Shown here piece by piece: positions 9,799 through 18,711 of a stretch of DNA of 64,000 nucleotides. The notes beneath the pieces are model-generated. The model saw only the letters and a program-made list of their open reading frames with translations. It was not told where the DNA came from and ran no database searches. The first letter of the stretch is position 1. Every line of letters starts with the position of its first letter. A program made the translations under genes and the position numbers. Origin of the DNA: Shewanella vesiculosa (GTDB lineage Bacteria > Pseudomonadota > Gammaproteobacteria > Enterobacterales > Shewanellaceae); the NCBI RefSeq assembly GCF_021560015.1, contig NZ_CP073588.1, positions 372,001 to 436,000 of the forward strand. Direction: 5' to 3'.

Positions 9799-9827
9799 TT
9801 GATCAAGGCAATAGGTTAGGGGATAAT
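9799..9827 (+). promoter_or_regulatory. Promoter of ffs
   Basis: TTGATC and GATAAT are separated by 17 bases and followed by a GC-rich CGCCCCG discriminator, a pattern typical of stable RNA promoters. The implied transcript starts about 40 bases before the mature SRP RNA, leaving a short 5' leader to be trimmed. Confidence 0.6.
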
Positions 9828-9876
9828 CGCCCCGTTCTGACACATAAACGTTATATTTCATGTTTCAGAAGTCAAT

Positions 9877-9986
9877 GGTGACCCTAGGGTCCCCCCGCAA
9901 TGATAACTTGTGAACTCGGCCAGGCCTGGAAGGGAGCAACCGCAGCAAGTGACTCGTGTGCCGGGGTGTGGCTCTAGGGGAACCTC
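9877..9986 (+). ncRNA. ffs: 4.5S RNA, bacterial small SRP RNA
   Basis: This is the RNA component of the signal recognition particle, which binds Ffh and targets nascent membrane proteins. The conserved apical region is clear: GGCCAGGCCTGGAAGGGAGC, followed by the asymmetric-loop strand with GTGTGCCGGGGTG. The outer ends pair (GGTGACCCTAG with CTAGGGGAACC), giving the single long hairpin of the small bacterial type. The ends are set by this pairing and could be off by a few bases. Confidence 0.95.
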
Positions 9987-10151
9987 CAATATTCCCCCCA
10001 ATAACTTACTCAACAGCATCAATCAATACGCTTAATAAATACCTTAATCTAGCGACTATTGAATAATAAACACCTATTGGTCTATTTCAACCCATACCTA
10101 AAGCACCGACTTAACTTGTTAGTTGCCAGTTAAACATGGTTTCGCCACACC

Positions 10152-10448
10152 TTACTGCTCGCCAGCAAGTTCAGCTTCTTCTTGTAAGCGTTTTTGCAAA
10201 TTCATTTTTAGAAATTTTCTTGAACGTTCCAGTGCTTCACTTATCTCAGTTTTCATCTGTTTGAGTTCTTGATAATTTTCAAAAAAATAGGTGTCGACTA
10301 AATGACGAATGTACCTAACCGGTAACTGATTCAATGTGACGCAACATAAATCGGCTAAGTATTCTTCTGGCAACTCGTCCATTAAGCCTTCATCTCTCAG
10401 CATTTCCATTAATAGAACTTCATAATAGTTTCGGATCTCTAATTGCAT
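10152..10448 (-). CDS. ComFB-like protein
   Basis: This is a small 98-aa protein resembling the late-competence ComFB family (PF10719). It has the N-terminal NYYEVLLMEML helix and the 'DLCCVTLNQLPVRYI' segment typical of that family, then a long charged helix likely to be a coiled coil. ComFB proteins are small all-helical proteins, and work in other phyla links some to cyclic di-GMP. No competence operon is present here, and the function in Shewanella is unknown. It is the last gene of the minus-strand run beginning at dinG, 70 bases after the deacetylase gene, so co-transcription is possible but unproven. Confidence 0.7.
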   Translation of the reverse strand: MQLEIRNYYEVLLMEMLRDEGLMDELPEEYLADLCCVTLNQLPVRYIRHLVDTYFFENYQELKQMKTEISEALERSRKFLKMNLQKRLQEEAELAGEQ

Positions 10449-10518
10449 TATTACGCTCCATTGAGACGGTTCGATTTATCGACATTCACTTCGATGTCGA
10501 GAGTATTTTTTTACTCTG

Positions 10519-11430
10519 CTACAGCCATAATTGATTTGCTGCAATTAACAATTGGCTATGTCTGAGTGTTAATTCATCTTCATTACGACTATAGCCTCCA
10601 CCTATAACCGCTGCAAGTGGGATGTTGTGCATTTTTGCGATCGATATGACTTGTTTATCTCTATCGAGAATACCTTGAGTCGAAATAGCAAAGTAGCCAA
10701 GGTCATCATGCTGATGAATATCGACTCCAGCATCATAAATGATCAGGTCAGGCTGATGCAGACGAATGAGGTATGGCAATATTTGTCTTATGTGGTCAAG
10801 ATAATCACTATCAGTACAGCCTTTATCGAGATCGATGTCGTGATCAGATTGCTGTTTTCTAGATGGAAAATTTTGTGCGCAGTGTATTGAACAACTAATG
10901 ATGTCCGAGTGACCTTGAGTCAATGTGGCGGTGCCATCACCTTGATGCACGTCGCAATCAAAAATAAGTACTTTATCTGCTTTTTTAGCATCAATGGCCG
11001 ATCTGGCCGCGATAACTAAGTCATTAAAGATGCAAAAACCACTGCCAAAATCGTAATGTGCATGGTGATAGCCACCAGTTAAATGAACCGCTATACCATG
11101 CTCAAGCGCTAGCTCAGCACACAAACGAGTTCCATTTACGGCGTGTAAAGTTCGCCTGACTAACTCATTGCTCCATGGGAAGCCGATACGTCTCTGGGCT
11201 TTGTGATCTAAGGTGCCATTAATAAATTGTTCTACGTACAGAGGACAATGAATGCCATACAGTATTTCTTTATCAATTGGCGAAGGAGTTTGGCGATACT
11301 GCTCAAATAACAATTGATGCTTGAGTGCATGCTGGTACAAATTATGATATTTGCTGGTTGGAAAACGATGGGTGCTAGGCAACGCCAGCTGTGAATAGCT
11401 GGCGTGATATACAAAGGGAATATACTTCAA
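10519..11430 (-). CDS. Histone deacetylase-family (AcuC-like) amidohydrolase
   Basis: This is a zinc-dependent deacetylase of the histone deacetylase/AcuC/AphA superfamily, 303 aa, covering one complete domain. The active-site residues are visible: the tandem histidines in GGYHHA (residues 119-124), the metal-binding DCDVHQGDG (about 158-166), and a later Asp in YDAGVD (about 250). The glycine-rich GGGYSRNEDEL lies near the C-terminus. Bacterial members remove acetyl groups from proteins, polyamines or acetoin-pathway enzymes. Nothing here shows the substrate. It starts two bases after the DUF2057 stop, so it belongs to the same operon as dinG, the TSUP gene and priC. Confidence 0.9.
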   Translation of the reverse strand: MKYIPFVYHASYSQLALPSTHRFPTSKYHNLYQHALKHQLLFEQYRQTPSPIDKEILYGIHCPLYVEQFINGTLDHKAQRRIGFPWSNELVRRTLHAVNGTRLCAELALEHGIAVHLTGGYHHAHYDFGSGFCIFNDLVIAARSAIDAKKADKVLIFDCDVHQGDGTATLTQGHSDIISCSIHCAQNFPSRKQQSDHDIDLDKGCTDSDYLDHIRQILPYLIRLHQPDLIIYDAGVDIHQHDDLGYFAISTQGILDRDKQVISIAKMHNIPLAAVIGGGYSRNEDELTLRHSQLLIAANQLWL

Positions 11431-11432
11431 GA

Positions 11433-12134
11433 CTAGAGTTGCTTGATGGCCCAGCCCATAAACTCTTTACGGGTTTTATCGTCTGCCTGTAACCACCAAT
11501 ACTGGAGCATTTGTTCTGCTTGGGCTGGGGTGGTTTTTTGAGCCGCTGCTGCAGGCACTGTTGCGATAACTGGTGCACTGATTGTTGTAGCCGATGCAAC
11601 ATCTGATTGTACTGCTACTGTTTGTGTTGGTTGAATACCGCTACCCGTTGCCGAAGCCGATAGGGTTTCAATATCATTTTGGTTTTTTTTGTTAAATAGG
11701 CTGGTAATAAATGAGTCTTCAGTAAAATTAGTTTGTTCAACGCTGTAAGTTACAGCCATATTATCTTGACGCTTAATGTTGATTTGTGGTTTTTTTGCAA
11801 ATGCTTTTGGATTCTTAATCACGTCACCTTGAGCGGGTTGCAATAAGTACTGATGATCGCCATCCACCGTTAAGGTAACAATTAACGGGGTCGATTTTAT
11901 AAACGTTTGACTATCGCTAAAGGAATCATCGACCACATCATGATAACGAATCGCAATCTTATGGGTGCCATTGGTTAAGGCTAAATCCGATTGGTGATTG
12001 AACATGCTCGTTTCAACTTCTGTACCATCAAGTGCAAGGTACTCAAAAGACATTGGGATGGTTAAATTAGCAGCTAATACCGATGATGATGTTAAACATG
12101 CCAAAAGCGCACTTGTTGTAAATAAAGATTTCAT
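11433..12134 (-). CDS. DUF2057 (UPF0319/YccT) exported protein
   Basis: This is an exported protein of the DUF2057/UPF0319 family, 233 aa. A signal peptide of about 21 residues ends 'SSVLAA', and the mature N-terminus 'NLTIPMSFEYLALDG' followed by HKIAIRYHDVV is typical of the family. The C-terminal part is Ala/Thr-rich, then ends in a Trp-containing segment (MLQYWWLQADDKTRKEFMGW). Family members such as E. coli YccT are periplasmic, and one has been linked to curli control; no such role can be read here. It lies nine bases after priC and two bases before the deacetylase gene. Confidence 0.8.
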   Translation of the reverse strand: MKSLFTTSALLACLTSSSVLAANLTIPMSFEYLALDGTEVETSMFNHQSDLALTNGTHKIAIRYHDVVDDSFSDSQTFIKSTPLIVTLTVDGDHQYLLQPAQGDVIKNPKAFAKKPQINIKRQDNMAVTYSVEQTNFTEDSFITSLFNKKNQNDIETLSASATGSGIQPTQTVAVQSDVASATTISAPVIATVPAAAAQKTTPAQAEQMLQYWWLQADDKTRKEFMGWAIKQL

Positions 12135-12143
12135 TGTTTCTCC

Positions 12144-12806
12144 TTAACGTGGGTAACTTTGGCGAGGTCTTTCAAAAAGTTGAATACGCTCTTCAATATA
12201 ACTGGTTGCTTGTTTGCATTTCCCTAAGCGACGATGCATTGAAAGGATATCATTTTGCAATTTTATTTTGTCATTACTATGACAGAATTCAAGCGTTGCT
12301 TCCATTTGTTGTATTTTTTGCTCTATTTTTTTCGCCCAATTTAAATGTTTATTGAGTTCGGCATAGAGTTGATGGCTATTTTGCATCACATTACTGGCTA
12401 TCCAGCCAAAGCCACTGTCTTGAATAGCTTGTTGTTGTTTTTTGGCATATCGAGCCCGATTACTGGCTTTGCGCTGTTGTTCGGATTTAAGATTGATATC
12501 TGTGGTGAGCAATGCTCTGCGCAAGGCACTAAATCTGTCTTGAATACGATTACAACTGAGTTGAATAACATTACCACCCAACTTAAGAAATAGTTGTTTT
12601 TCAAGTTGTTTAATGTCTTGGCGCAACTGGATGATGCAAGGGCTTAATTGAGCGCCTTGTTGAGCAAACAGTTGACTGTTAAAACGTTCAATGTCGATTA
12701 ATGATTGCCGTTGTGACGGTGCTAAATTTTGGTCGTGGATTAACGCATCTTGCTCAAGTTGTGCAAGCTGCTGTTTTAACATTGAGACCAATTGTTGGGT
12801 GTTCAT
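12144..12806 (-). CDS. priC: PriC primosomal replication protein N''
   Basis: This is PriC, which loads DnaB at stalled forks in the PriC-dependent restart pathway. It has 220 aa and is predominantly helical and basic. The C-terminal pattern 'HRRLGKCKQATSYIEERIQL' and the central 'NWAKKIEQKI' fit the PriC family. The ATG at 12806 overlaps the stop of the upstream TSUP gene in an ATGA arrangement, implying translational coupling; an open extension to 12821 is less likely. It sits in the SOS-linked dinG operon, which suits a replication-restart protein. Confidence 0.8.
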   Translation of the reverse strand: MNTQQLVSMLKQQLAQLEQDALIHDQNLAPSQRQSLIDIERFNSQLFAQQGAQLSPCIIQLRQDIKQLEKQLFLKLGGNVIQLSCNRIQDRFSALRRALLTTDINLKSEQQRKASNRARYAKKQQQAIQDSGFGWIASNVMQNSHQLYAELNKHLNWAKKIEQKIQQMEATLEFCHSNDKIKLQNDILSMHRRLGKCKQATSYIEERIQLFERPRQSYPR

Positions 12807-13576
12807 GCCCAGGCACTCCACGTAAGATGGACCGCTATCGACAATACCATAATAATAAATATTGGTTTAATAAAAGGTATTCCAAATCGAATCGCACTTC
12901 TTGCGCCGATAAACGAACCTGCCATCATGCATACCCCCATCCATAAGCCCAGCATCCATTGCACTTGACCCATCGATGCAAAAATGATCAATGCTGTGAT
13001 GTTACTCACGGCTGTCATGACTCGTGCTAATCCACAACTCTGTAGAAGAGGCAGCTTATACAGCGAAATAGACGATACCGTCCAAAAAGCACCAATACCT
13101 GGGCCGGCAAAACCATCATAGCCACCTAAAATAAATCCTTGGCTAATTTGTTTGTACTTAGATGAGCTAAATTTTGGCGCGGGTATATTTTCTTGGCCCA
13201 TCGCTTTGGGGCTAAATAAAGTATATATCGCGATACTAATAATGAGCAGTGGCAATATTTTATCTAACCATTGTGGGTCAATCAAAAACACTAGGCCACA
13301 ACCCGCTATCGATCCAATAAGGGTAGCAAAAAAGCACGTTTTCCATAATGCGGGGGTAAATAATTGTTTTTTGTAGAAGGTGTAACTTGAGGTAAAGGAG
13401 CCAAAACAAGCTGCCAGCTTATTAGTTCCTAATGCTAGATGAGGCGGAATACCTACAGTCAGTAATGCAGGAATAGAAAGCAGTCCACCACCACCAACAA
13501 TAGCATCAATAAAACCAGCAATAATACCGATGACCGCTAATACAGCCCAGTGGCTAGGGTCTAATAATAAATCCAA
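12803..13576 (-). CDS. TSUP (TauE/SafE) family membrane transporter
   Basis: This is an inner-membrane permease of the TauE/SafE (TSUP) family, 257 aa, related to E. coli YfcA. About eight hydrophobic segments are visible. The characteristic 'DAIVGGGGLLSIPALL' (residues 24-39) and 'GGYDGFAGPGIGAFW' repeats are present. Members export or import sulfur-containing or organic anions; the substrate cannot be told. It starts eight bases after the dinG stop and overlaps priC by four bases, so it is an operon member despite no obvious functional link to DNA repair. Confidence 0.85.
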   Translation of the reverse strand: MDLLLDPSHWAVLAVIGIIAGFIDAIVGGGGLLSIPALLTVGIPPHLALGTNKLAACFGSFTSSYTFYKKQLFTPALWKTCFFATLIGSIAGCGLVFLIDPQWLDKILPLLIISIAIYTLFSPKAMGQENIPAPKFSSSKYKQISQGFILGGYDGFAGPGIGAFWTVSSISLYKLPLLQSCGLARVMTAVSNITALIIFASMGQVQWMLGLWMGVCMMAGSFIGARSAIRFGIPFIKPIFIIMVLSIAVHLTWSAWA

Positions 13577-13584
13577 CTCAATAC

Positions 13585-15660
13585 CTATTCAATGACACGT
13601 CTAAAAGGAGGAAGGGCATCAATTAATGATTTGCCATAACGTTTAGTGACTAAACGACGATCTAAAATGGTCACTCGACCATAATCTTGTTCTTTGCGTA
13701 GCAGTCGGCCACAACTTTGGACTAATTTACGTGAAGCATCAGGAATTGTCAGCTGTAAAAATGGATTACCGCCTTTTACTTTTAAGTATTCCGCGTGAGC
13801 TTGTTCAACCGGTGATGTCGGCACTGCAAATGGCAACTTTGTAATGATGAGATTTGTTAAATAATCACCGGGTAAATCAAGACCTTCAGAAAAACTGCCC
13901 GTGCCGAAAATAATACTCGGTAAGCCGTCATCACAGCGCTTTTTATGTTGTTCTAATATTTGTTGACGTGGAATAGCGCCTTGCACAAAAAGTTGCTCTT
14001 TAGAAATTTTTCCTTCAACTAATTCAACCACTTTGTCCATTTGCCAGTAGGAAGCAAACAGCACTAAGGTGGCCATTTCACCATCGATTAATGTCACAAT
14101 ATGCTGTGCCAGTTCTGCAGTGTAATTATCGTCGGTAGGTTCATTAACCATTTGAGGAATAAATAAGGTGGCATTATTTTCATAATCAAAAGGAGACAGT
14201 AAAGCTAAAAAACGACTGCCATCGTTGATTGATAATCCAATTTGGTGAGCAAAATGGTTAAAGCTATTTAATGCCCGCAGTGTGGCACTGCACAATACGA
14301 CTCCAGCGGCTTTTTGCCACAGCATGGACTCAAGCATAAAGCCGACTTCTATAGGCGATGAACAAAATAGATAATCTTGCTGTTTGCCTGTTATTAATTC
14401 AGCCCAACGTGCCATTGGTGCGCCTTTTTTGCTGTCCTCTTTGGCCATCATTTTCCATAACTTATGTAAGTTATCTAGTCTTTGTAAGATGAAGCCTGTT
14501 TCAGACAGCAAACCTTCAGATTGATGCTTAGGGACTTCTCCATCCTTGATGGCTTCATTTAACACAGAAACGACTTTATTAAACTGCTTTACTGCAGAAC
14601 CCGATGCCGTGGCCAGGTTTTCTGCCTGTATTAATAATGATGGCGGTAATTTGCCATGTTCAAACCGAAGCCGAGATTCAGGATTGGCAAATAGCTGCGG
14701 CTGAGTATCACAATAATGAGCCACTTGGGTGAGTAAATTAGTTAAATCTGTGGTGTGATCAAGCATCGCTTGCACTGGGGCAATAATATGGGTGGTTTTG
14801 AGCTGATTTTGCAACTTAGAACAGGTCTTTGAGGCCTTTTCTAACCAATCACATGCTCCTCGCAATGTGGCTTGAGCACTGGAAAAGTCTCTTGCGACAA
14901 TGGGGAGATGGTGAGCTTCGTCGATGACATAAAACATGTCTTCCGGTTCAGGTAAAATGACGCCACCACCAAGCTCTAAATCGGCAAATAACAGGCTGTG
15001 GTTAACAATTAACACATCCCATGTGTCGACGTCTTCACGGGCTTTATGAAATGGACAATTATGGTGCGCCGATACTTGACGGTGGCAACTGTGTTTGTCA
15101 CAACAAATTTGTTGCCATAAAAAATCAGGGATAGGGTGCTTTAAAGTATCGATTTCACCATTCCAACGTTTTTGGTGGAAATCTTGATGAAGCTTTTGTA
15201 ATTCATTAATTTGACTTTGATCGGGCTTAGTTTGCCACATAGCAATTTGCGAGCTGTCTTGTGCGCCGATCATAGCTTCAAGCTTGGCTAAACAGACATA
15301 GCGTTGACGGCCTTTTACCAGACCAAATTTAAAATCAATACCGGATTGCTGTAAAAAATATGGCAAGTCTTTATGCAGTAATTGTTCTTGAAGTGCTACG
15401 GTTGCAGTGGCAATGCAGACTTTCTTTTTCGTGGCAACGGCTAAAGGAATAGCGCCTAAAATGTAGGACAAGGATTTACCAATACCCGTACCCGCTTCAA
15501 CCACAATAATCCGACGGTCTTTGTCATATTCACCTGCTAACGTTTTAGATATTTCCGCTACCATATAGTTTTGCTCGCGACGCGAGCGAAATTGCGGCAT
15601 TGATGTGGCAATTTCTTTATAAATGGTACGAATTTGACTTTTTATCTTATCCGGTAGCAT
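13585..15660 (-). CDS. dinG: DinG/YoaA-family ATP-dependent DNA helicase
   Basis: This is an XPD-like superfamily 2 iron-sulfur helicase of the DinG/YoaA family, 691 aa. Walker A is EAGTGIGKS, Walker B is VIDEAHHLP, and a cysteine cluster between them (one Cys in RYVCLAKL, others in ICCDKHSCHR and HHNCPFHK) would bind the Fe-S cluster. The C-terminal helicase domain has 'GTGSFSEGLDLPG' and 'QSCGRLLRKEQDYG'. DinG unwinds R-loops and structured DNA. The frame is open to 15822, but similarity starts at MLPDKIKSQI, so I use 15660; no strong ribosome site precedes it. A LexA box 34 bases upstream is shared with divergent polB. Confidence 0.85.
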   Translation of the reverse strand: MLPDKIKSQIRTIYKEIATSMPQFRSRREQNYMVAEISKTLAGEYDKDRRIIVVEAGTGIGKSLSYILGAIPLAVATKKKVCIATATVALQEQLLHKDLPYFLQQSGIDFKFGLVKGRQRYVCLAKLEAMIGAQDSSQIAMWQTKPDQSQINELQKLHQDFHQKRWNGEIDTLKHPIPDFLWQQICCDKHSCHRQVSAHHNCPFHKAREDVDTWDVLIVNHSLLFADLELGGGVILPEPEDMFYVIDEAHHLPIVARDFSSAQATLRGACDWLEKASKTCSKLQNQLKTTHIIAPVQAMLDHTTDLTNLLTQVAHYCDTQPQLFANPESRLRFEHGKLPPSLLIQAENLATASGSAVKQFNKVVSVLNEAIKDGEVPKHQSEGLLSETGFILQRLDNLHKLWKMMAKEDSKKGAPMARWAELITGKQQDYLFCSSPIEVGFMLESMLWQKAAGVVLCSATLRALNSFNHFAHQIGLSINDGSRFLALLSPFDYENNATLFIPQMVNEPTDDNYTAELAQHIVTLIDGEMATLVLFASYWQMDKVVELVEGKISKEQLFVQGAIPRQQILEQHKKRCDDGLPSIIFGTGSFSEGLDLPGDYLTNLIITKLPFAVPTSPVEQAHAEYLKVKGGNPFLQLTIPDASRKLVQSCGRLLRKEQDYGRVTILDRRLVTKRYGKSLIDALPPFRRVIE

Positions 15661-15693
15661 AGGAAGTATGATTTCTACATAGACTGAATTATG

Positions 15694-15709
15694 CTGTACA
15701 TAATAACAG
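15694..15709. promoter_or_regulatory. LexA (SOS) box between dinG and polB
   Basis: CTGT-ACATAATA-ACAG exactly fits the gammaproteobacterial LexA consensus CTGT-N8-ACAG. It sits almost centrally between the dinG start (34 bases away) and the polB start (32 bases away). Both genes are SOS genes in E. coli, so a shared operator is a strong inference. Confidence 0.88.
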
Positions 15710-15741
15710 TGAATTAGCATGCCACGAAGTAATAAATCAAA

Positions 15742-18174
15742 TTGAGTAAACTGGTGCAGGAATTCAAACCCGAAGTAAAGCCAACAGATAACCCGGCTAC
15801 TGATCATAATGTTCAGGGACAAGTATTAACGCGCCATGCGATTTATCGACATGGGCAATTAGTCTTGCAATATTATATTAAAACCGCTCAGGGGCCTGTG
15901 CTAGCAGAGCTTTATCACAGTGAGGTGATATGTTTTTGTCGTCAGCAAGATGTTGATCTATTGAGCCAAAAAGTCGGTTTCGTCCTTAAAGCGGAATCAA
16001 TATCACTGATGAGTTTTGCCCATGAACCGATTAGTGCATTGTATCTAAAGTCTAATACCCAGCTAAAATTAGTCAGTCGCATTGCTCAAGATATCGGTAT
16101 TACCTTATTTGAAACCGATATCAGGCCAGAACAACGCTTTCTTATTGAGCGCTTTATCGCTTTAGACATTGAGTGTGTTGGTCGTTATCAAGATATGTAT
16201 TCCGCTTCATCAATGCCAGTGTTATCGATTAATCGTGCCAGAAAAACACTTGCAGACCAAGTGGTTAGCATACCGCTTAAGATGATTTCGTTAGATTTTG
16301 AATGCAGCTTTGCAGGAGAGTTATATTCTGTTGGTTTGTATGGCCGCGAATATCAATGTGTGTTTATGGTTGGCGAGCCGCAAGCGGATTGTCATCAATT
16401 TATTACTTGGGTTAAAGATGAAGTTGAGCTGATACAGCGATTAATTGCGTGGTTTAGTGAATATGACCCCGATATTATTATCGGTTGGGCAGTGGTCACC
16501 TTCGATTTAGCCTTACTGTATAAACGTTGCGTATTACATAACATCCCTTTAATCATTGGCCGTGGAAATACCGAGTTAAGCTGGAAAGTAGCCGAAAAAT
16601 ATCGACCAGAAACCTTATCGCTCCCAGGGCGAGTGGTGTTGGATGGCATTGATTGGCTTAAAGCGGCTTTTTATCAATTTGATAGTTTTTCGTTAGAGTC
16701 TGTATCGCGACAATTATTGGCAGAAGGAAAAGCCATTGACCATGTTGAAAATCGTGGTCAGGAAATTACCCATTTATTTGAACAAGATAAAAATGCGCTG
16801 GCTTTTTATAATATTACCGATTGTCGCTTAGTCTGGGATATTTTTGAAAAAACTCAGTTATTAGACTTCGCACTTGAACGTGCCAAGTTAACCGGTTTGG
16901 AATTTGGCCGCGTTGGCGCATCAATTGCGGCATTTTATCACTTGTATCTTCCTCACTTACATCGAAGTGGGTTTGTGGCACCAGCACATCCTGCCAGTAA
17001 TGGTTTAGAGAGTCCTGGTGGCTATGTTATGTCCTCTATCCCTGGCTATTATAAAGATGTTTTAGTATTAGATTTTAAAAGTCTATACCCATCGATAATC
17101 AGAACATTTCTGATTGATCCTAAAGGATTAGTCGAAGGCATGTATATAAATGATGTCACAGGTGACACAAACACAGTAGCAGGGTATTTAGGGGCTCATT
17201 TTAGTCGTAACTCGCCTATTTTACCGGCACTGGTTGCTAGTCTTGCAGAACAAAGAGAGTTAGCCAAAAGTGATAAAAATGCGCCTTTATCGCAAGCAAT
17301 AAAAATTATTATGAACTCCTTATATGGAGTGCTCGGCTCTCGAGGTTGTGTTTTTCATGATGCAAAATTAGCCAGTTCAATTACCATGCGCGGTCACCAA
17401 ATTATGAAACTGACTAAACAGTGGATAGAAGAATGCGGTTATCAGGTGATTTATGGTGACACCGATTCCACTTTTGTGTGGTTAGGCGATAATCATGGCA
17501 TTACCGATATTCAAGCTGTGGGTAAGCACCTGTCGGTATCGATTACTCAGCGTTGGCTTCAATGGTGCACGCAAGAATATCAATTAGACAGTTATCTCGA
17601 ACTTGAATTTGAAACACATTTCGAACAATTTATTATGCCCACACTAAGAGGCTCAGATGAAGGCAGTAAAAAACGCTATGTTGGTGCTGTATTAAATGAG
17701 GCTCAACAATTGCTATTAACCTTTAAAGGTATGGAGCAGGTAAGAAGCGATTGGAGTCCCATTGCCCGTAGGATGCAATACCATTTGTACGAACTGTTTT
17801 TTAAAGGCGAAGATGTGATTGATTACTTAACCAATGAGCTGGCAGCAATTAATCATGGAGCCAGAGATAATGAACTGATTTTTACAAAGCGCTTAAGACG
17901 TAATGTCGAAGACTATACCGCAAAATCATCACCTCATGTGAGAGCAGCTAAACAGCTTGCCGATATTCTAGGAGACAAAAACGTTACCCGAAAAGGCCAA
18001 AAAATCCGCTATGTCATGACCCTAACGGGAGCACAGGCCATTGAAGCCAAACCGACTAATATTGATTATGAATATTACATCAGTAAACAAATTCAACCCA
18101 TCGCAGAACCCATCCTACAACTTTGTGGGCATTCTTTTGACTCACTGGTAAATAATCAACTGCTATTACTTTAA
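15742..18174 (+). CDS. polB: DNA polymerase II
   Basis: This is family B DNA polymerase II, which acts in SOS-induced replication restart and translesion synthesis; 810 aa against about 783 in E. coli. The exonuclease domain has LDFECSFAGELY (Exo I) and 'YDPDIIIGWAVVTFDLALL' (Exo II). The polymerase domain has DFKSLYPSIIRTFLIDP (motif A), KIIMNSLYGVLGS (motif B) and YGDTDSTFVWL (motif C). No in-frame ATG exists near the 5' end, and an in-frame TAA lies at 15733. Translation must therefore begin at TTG 15742 or GTG 15754, with only weak ribosome sites. A LexA box lies just upstream. Confidence 0.95.
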   Translation: MSKLVQEFKPEVKPTDNPATDHNVQGQVLTRHAIYRHGQLVLQYYIKTAQGPVLAELYHSEVICFCRQQDVDLLSQKVGFVLKAESISLMSFAHEPISALYLKSNTQLKLVSRIAQDIGITLFETDIRPEQRFLIERFIALDIECVGRYQDMYSASSMPVLSINRARKTLADQVVSIPLKMISLDFECSFAGELYSVGLYGREYQCVFMVGEPQADCHQFITWVKDEVELIQRLIAWFSEYDPDIIIGWAVVTFDLALLYKRCVLHNIPLIIGRGNTELSWKVAEKYRPETLSLPGRVVLDGIDWLKAAFYQFDSFSLESVSRQLLAEGKAIDHVENRGQEITHLFEQDKNALAFYNITDCRLVWDIFEKTQLLDFALERAKLTGLEFGRVGASIAAFYHLYLPHLHRSGFVAPAHPASNGLESPGGYVMSSIPGYYKDVLVLDFKSLYPSIIRTFLIDPKGLVEGMYINDVTGDTNTVAGYLGAHFSRNSPILPALVASLAEQRELAKSDKNAPLSQAIKIIMNSLYGVLGSRGCVFHDAKLASSITMRGHQIMKLTKQWIEECGYQVIYGDTDSTFVWLGDNHGITDIQAVGKHLSVSITQRWLQWCTQEYQLDSYLELEFETHFEQFIMPTLRGSDEGSKKRYVGAVLNEAQQLLLTFKGMEQVRSDWSPIARRMQYHLYELFFKGEDVIDYLTNELAAINHGARDNELIFTKRLRRNVEDYTAKSSPHVRAAKQLADILGDKNVTRKGQKIRYVMTLTGAQAIEAKPTNIDYEYYISKQIQPIAEPILQLCGHSFDSLVNNQLLLL

Positions 18175-18711
18175 TCTATTCATCTCAAATATTAGCTTGT
18201 CGCCACAAGACAACAGCATGCTTTTAGCTGGAATGGTTAAGTACTCTTCCATAAGAGAGATTAGGCTTTTTACATTTATCAAAAGTAATCCAGTTGATGA
18301 AATGTTAAATTATTATCCACATATCTCTTTTTATTAGTCGATAAGATTTTTATATTTGCTCCAAGTGATGAAAAAAGCTTACTTCGAACAAATGGTAAAT
18401 TAAAACATAATGTTAACTTTCTCCATTTAGATTTAGCAAAGCCTTACTTAAAAAGCTGTCAAACCTAGTCTATTGTTTTTTATAGTAAAAAAAACACCCT
18501 GTTCATAATTGTTAACAGTTGCTTTTGTTACATTTGATTAACTTTTGTGCTTACAGTTCATCAGTTGTTGATTAGTTGTTTCAAATGTGATTTTATTGCA
18601 TCTGTAATTGGGTGGTTGTGATTGTTTTCTGTTGCATCCTCTCATTGAACTAACAACTAAAAAGTTGTTAGCATTATAAGAAAGACATAAAAAAGTCCAG
18701 GGAGATAGACA
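18175..18711. other. Intergenic region upstream of the TonB-dependent receptor
   Basis: No gene is supported in these roughly 540 AT-rich bases. The right end contains the receptor leader with a perfect 9-bp inverted repeat (18650-18671). No terminator for polB is obvious. Confidence 0.5.
18650..18671. promoter_or_regulatory. Inverted repeat in receptor leader
   Basis: CTAACAACT-AAAA-AGTTGTTAG is a perfect 9-bp palindrome 40 bases before the receptor start, immediately followed by a TATAAG that could be a -10 element. It may be an operator or an mRNA 5' hairpin. Confidence 0.4.

Larger units (their letters stand above)
9290..9876. other. Intergenic region between omcA and ffs
   Basis: No protein gene is supported in these roughly 590 bases. 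They contain the omcA promoter region with a candidate CRP-like site (9406-9421), and near the right end the promoter of the SRP RNA gene. I see nothing else convincing. Confidence 0.6.

Noticed and set aside
18586..18601. TGTGA-N6-TGCAT upstream of the TonB receptor as a CRP site
   Set aside because: Only one half-site matches; chance occurrence is likely in AT-rich DNA.
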